Positions 6,203-7,613 of a stretch of DNA of 7,613 bases are shown here, in pieces. The stretch covers positions 1 through 7,613 of the forward strand of contig JAPUJD010000176.1 in assembly GCA_027296385.1 (NCBI GenBank). The letters are read 5' to 3'. Under the pieces are notes generated by a model. It was not told where the DNA came from, ran no database searches, and saw nothing but the letters and a program-made list of their open reading frames with translations. Each line of letters opens with the position of its first letter. The stretch's first letter is position 1. The DNA is from Acidobacteriota bacterium. GTDB taxonomy: Bacteria; Acidobacteriota; Thermoanaerobaculia; Multivoradales; JAHEKO01. A program made the translations under genes and the position numbers.

Positions 6203-7560
6203 CTTCGATGATCTCGAGGGCGGTCAAGAGCGTGGCGGTGACGGTGGTGCTGGCCGTAGCCCCAGCCTGCCAGGGGCCGAGCGAGACCTTGGCGGCGCCA
6301 GACATCCTTCTCATCGTCATCGACTGCCTGCGTCGCGATCATGTGAGGGCCTATGGCCACGGGCGCCCGACGACCCCGAATCTGGACGCGTTGGCGGCCG
6401 AGGGAACGCTCTTCGAGCAGGCCTACTCTCAGTCGCACTGGACGCGGCCATCGATACCGTCGTACCTCACGGGCCTCTACCCCAGCGAGCACGGCCTGCT
6501 CCGGGTCGAGCGCAATCAAGAGGGAGTCATTACCGGGCCGGCCCTGGCGCCAGAGGCGGTGACCATAGCCGAGCAGCTCAAGGCCGCGGGCTACATCACC
6601 GCGATGGTCGGCGAGCAGTACCAGATGTCACCGGTGTTCAGCCTCGATCAGGGCTTTGACTTCTTCCGCAACCACGCCGGGCGGGCAGGCAACATCGGCC
6701 GCGGCTTCCTGCTATGGCTCGGTCGCCACGAAGGCGAGGGGCTCTTCTTCGGCTACCTGCACTATTTGGACATCCATTGGCCCTATTGCCCGCCAGCGCG
6801 CTTCCGTGGCCGCTTCGACAATGGCGCGAGCGACCTTGCGGTTTGCCACCAATGGCGGACTCTGCGCGCTGCGATCCGCGCGGGAGAGAAGAGGCTGAGC
6901 GCGGCCGACGTCGAGAGGCTCCGAGCCCGGTACGACGAGGAACTGCTCGCCGTGGACGCCGCTCTGGGGACCCTCTTTCGGGGTTTGAAACAGAAGGGTC
7001 GGTGGGACGACACCCTAATCGTCGTCACTGCCGATCACGGCGAGGAGTTCATGGAGCACGGGGCCATCGGGCACGACGGGGGCTTGACCGACGTCCTGCT
7101 GTCGGTGCCACTGATCATCAAGCCGCCGGCGAGCTGGCCGGGGACGCCACTGGCCCGGAGCGACGACCTGGTGGAGTTGCGCTCGGTGAGCTCGACGTTG
7201 CGTCAGGCGGCGGGAGTAGACGAGGGTCCGGGGGGTCCTAGCCTGGTGCCGTATCTCCTGGGTCGCCAAGCGTCGGATGCCGCGTCGTACGTGGTGGCGG
7301 AGTCGACGCTGGCGGTGTCGGTGCGCAGCCGCACCCACGCGCTACTGGTGAGCAAGGAGGATGGTTCGCAGCGTCTCTTCGACCGCACGGCGGAGCCCTA
7401 CGAAGTGACGGATGTGGGGGTCCGAGAACCCGAGATCATGGCCGAGCTGACACGAAAATTGGGCGCTTGGCGCCGCGCCCTCGTGCCGTTGCACCCGACC
7501 CACGTCGATGTCGCCGACGACACAGCCGAAGGGTTGAAAGACCTCGGCTACATCGACTGA
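6199..7560 (+). CDS. Exported sulfatase-superfamily hydrolase/transferase with Thr nucleophile, putative lipoprotein
   Basis: A 453-residue protein of the sulfatase fold (Pfam PF00884 type). A positively charged start and hydrophobic stretch (residues 12-23) lead to Cys24. The preceding residues A-P-A are a loose lipobox, so lipoprotein anchoring is likely but not certain. Metal and active-site blocks follow in order: DILLIVIDCLRRD (Asp42), HWTRPSIPSYLTGLYPSEHG with Thr82 at the nucleophile site, HYLDIHWPY (188-196) and TADHGEEFMEHG (Asp279, His280), with His292 after it. True sulfatases carry C/S-x-P-S-R here to form formylglycine; this protein has T-R-P-S-I instead. Phospho-transferring relatives such as LtaS and EptA use a Thr nucleophile, so a phosphodiesterase or phosphotransferase role is plausible. 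It ends in LKDLGYID, an ending I associate with many sulfatase-like proteins of Acidobacteriota and myxobacteria. The start overlaps the CPBP stop (ATGA); ATG 6208 is an alternative start. Confidence 0.85.
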   Translation: MTSMISRAVKSVAVTVVLAVAPACQGPSETLAAPDILLIVIDCLRRDHVRAYGHGRPTTPNLDALAAEGTLFEQAYSQSHWTRPSIPSYLTGLYPSEHGLLRVERNQEGVITGPALAPEAVTIAEQLKAAGYITAMVGEQYQMSPVFSLDQGFDFFRNHAGRAGNIGRGFLLWLGRHEGEGLFFGYLHYLDIHWPYCPPARFRGRFDNGASDLAVCHQWRTLRAAIRAGEKRLSAADVERLRARYDEELLAVDAALGTLFRGLKQKGRWDDTLIVVTADHGEEFMEHGAIGHDGGLTDVLLSVPLIIKPPASWPGTPLARSDDLVELRSVSSTLRQAAGVDEGPGGPSLVPYLLGRQASDAASYVVAESTLAVSVRSRTHALLVSKEDGSQRLFDRTAEPYEVTDVGVREPEIMAELTRKLGAWRRALVPLHPTHVDVADDTAEGLKDLGYID

Positions 7561-7613
7561 CGGCTGCTAAGCTCGTCCGTACCGCGCGCTGCCGCCTACT
7601 GCAGGGCGGGCAT

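Noticed and set aside
7561..7613. Possible extended -10 (TGCTAAGCT, 7565-7573) and an ATG-initiated - strand gene at the window end
   Set aside because: The -10 match is poor, with no -35 at proper spacing (TTGAAA at 7534 is 28 bases away). The - strand ATG reaches a TAG after five codons.
1..7613. CRISPR array, insertion sequence, tRNA, toxin-antitoxin or phage genes
   Set aside because: No tandem repeats with spacers, transposase motifs, tRNA cloverleaf or small gene pairs were seen; nearly all the sequence is explained by the five genes.

Overview
This GC-rich window carries replication and topology genes in the order dnaN (3' end only) – gyrB – gyrA. Two envelope-type genes follow: a CPBP-family intramembrane protease and a predicted exported member of the sulfatase/alkaline phosphatase superfamily. 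All five genes lie on the + strand. The host is probably a Gram-negative bacterium. GyrB carries the long insertion between the TOPRIM domain and the RYKGLGEMN tail that is typical of many Gram-negative gyrases, and the last protein looks like a lipoprotein. High GC and the C-terminal 'LKDLGYI' ending of the sulfatase-like protein would fit Acidobacteriota or a related deep Gram-negative phylum. That placement is a guess from memory, not a result.

Layout: 1-204 is the C-terminal end of the DNA polymerase III sliding clamp. 205-591 is a 387-base gap where many genomes have recF. It holds no convincing gene but has three clean stem-loops in its first 140 bases and a cluster of dyads around a possible gyrB promoter. 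gyrB most likely starts at a TTG (592) behind a well-spaced Shine-Dalgarno sequence. gyrA follows after 52 bases. The CPBP gene starts 21 bases after gyrA, and its stop overlaps the next start (ATGA). The gyrase genes and the two envelope genes could therefore share a transcript. The last 53 bases hold nothing I can call.

GyrB and GyrA together form the A2B2 gyrase that introduces negative supercoils, and all their catalytic motifs are present. The CPBP protein and the sulfatase-like protein probably act at or across the inner membrane; their substrates cannot be read from the sequence.

The points most worth a second look are: the structured dnaN-gyrB gap without recF; an Ala at the quinolone-determining Ser position of GyrA together with Glu for Asp in GyrB; the Thr nucleophile in the 'sulfatase', which argues against a true formylglycine sulfatase; and the coupling of two envelope genes to the gyrase locus. 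I did not find a clearly new defence, mobile or RNA-guided system.
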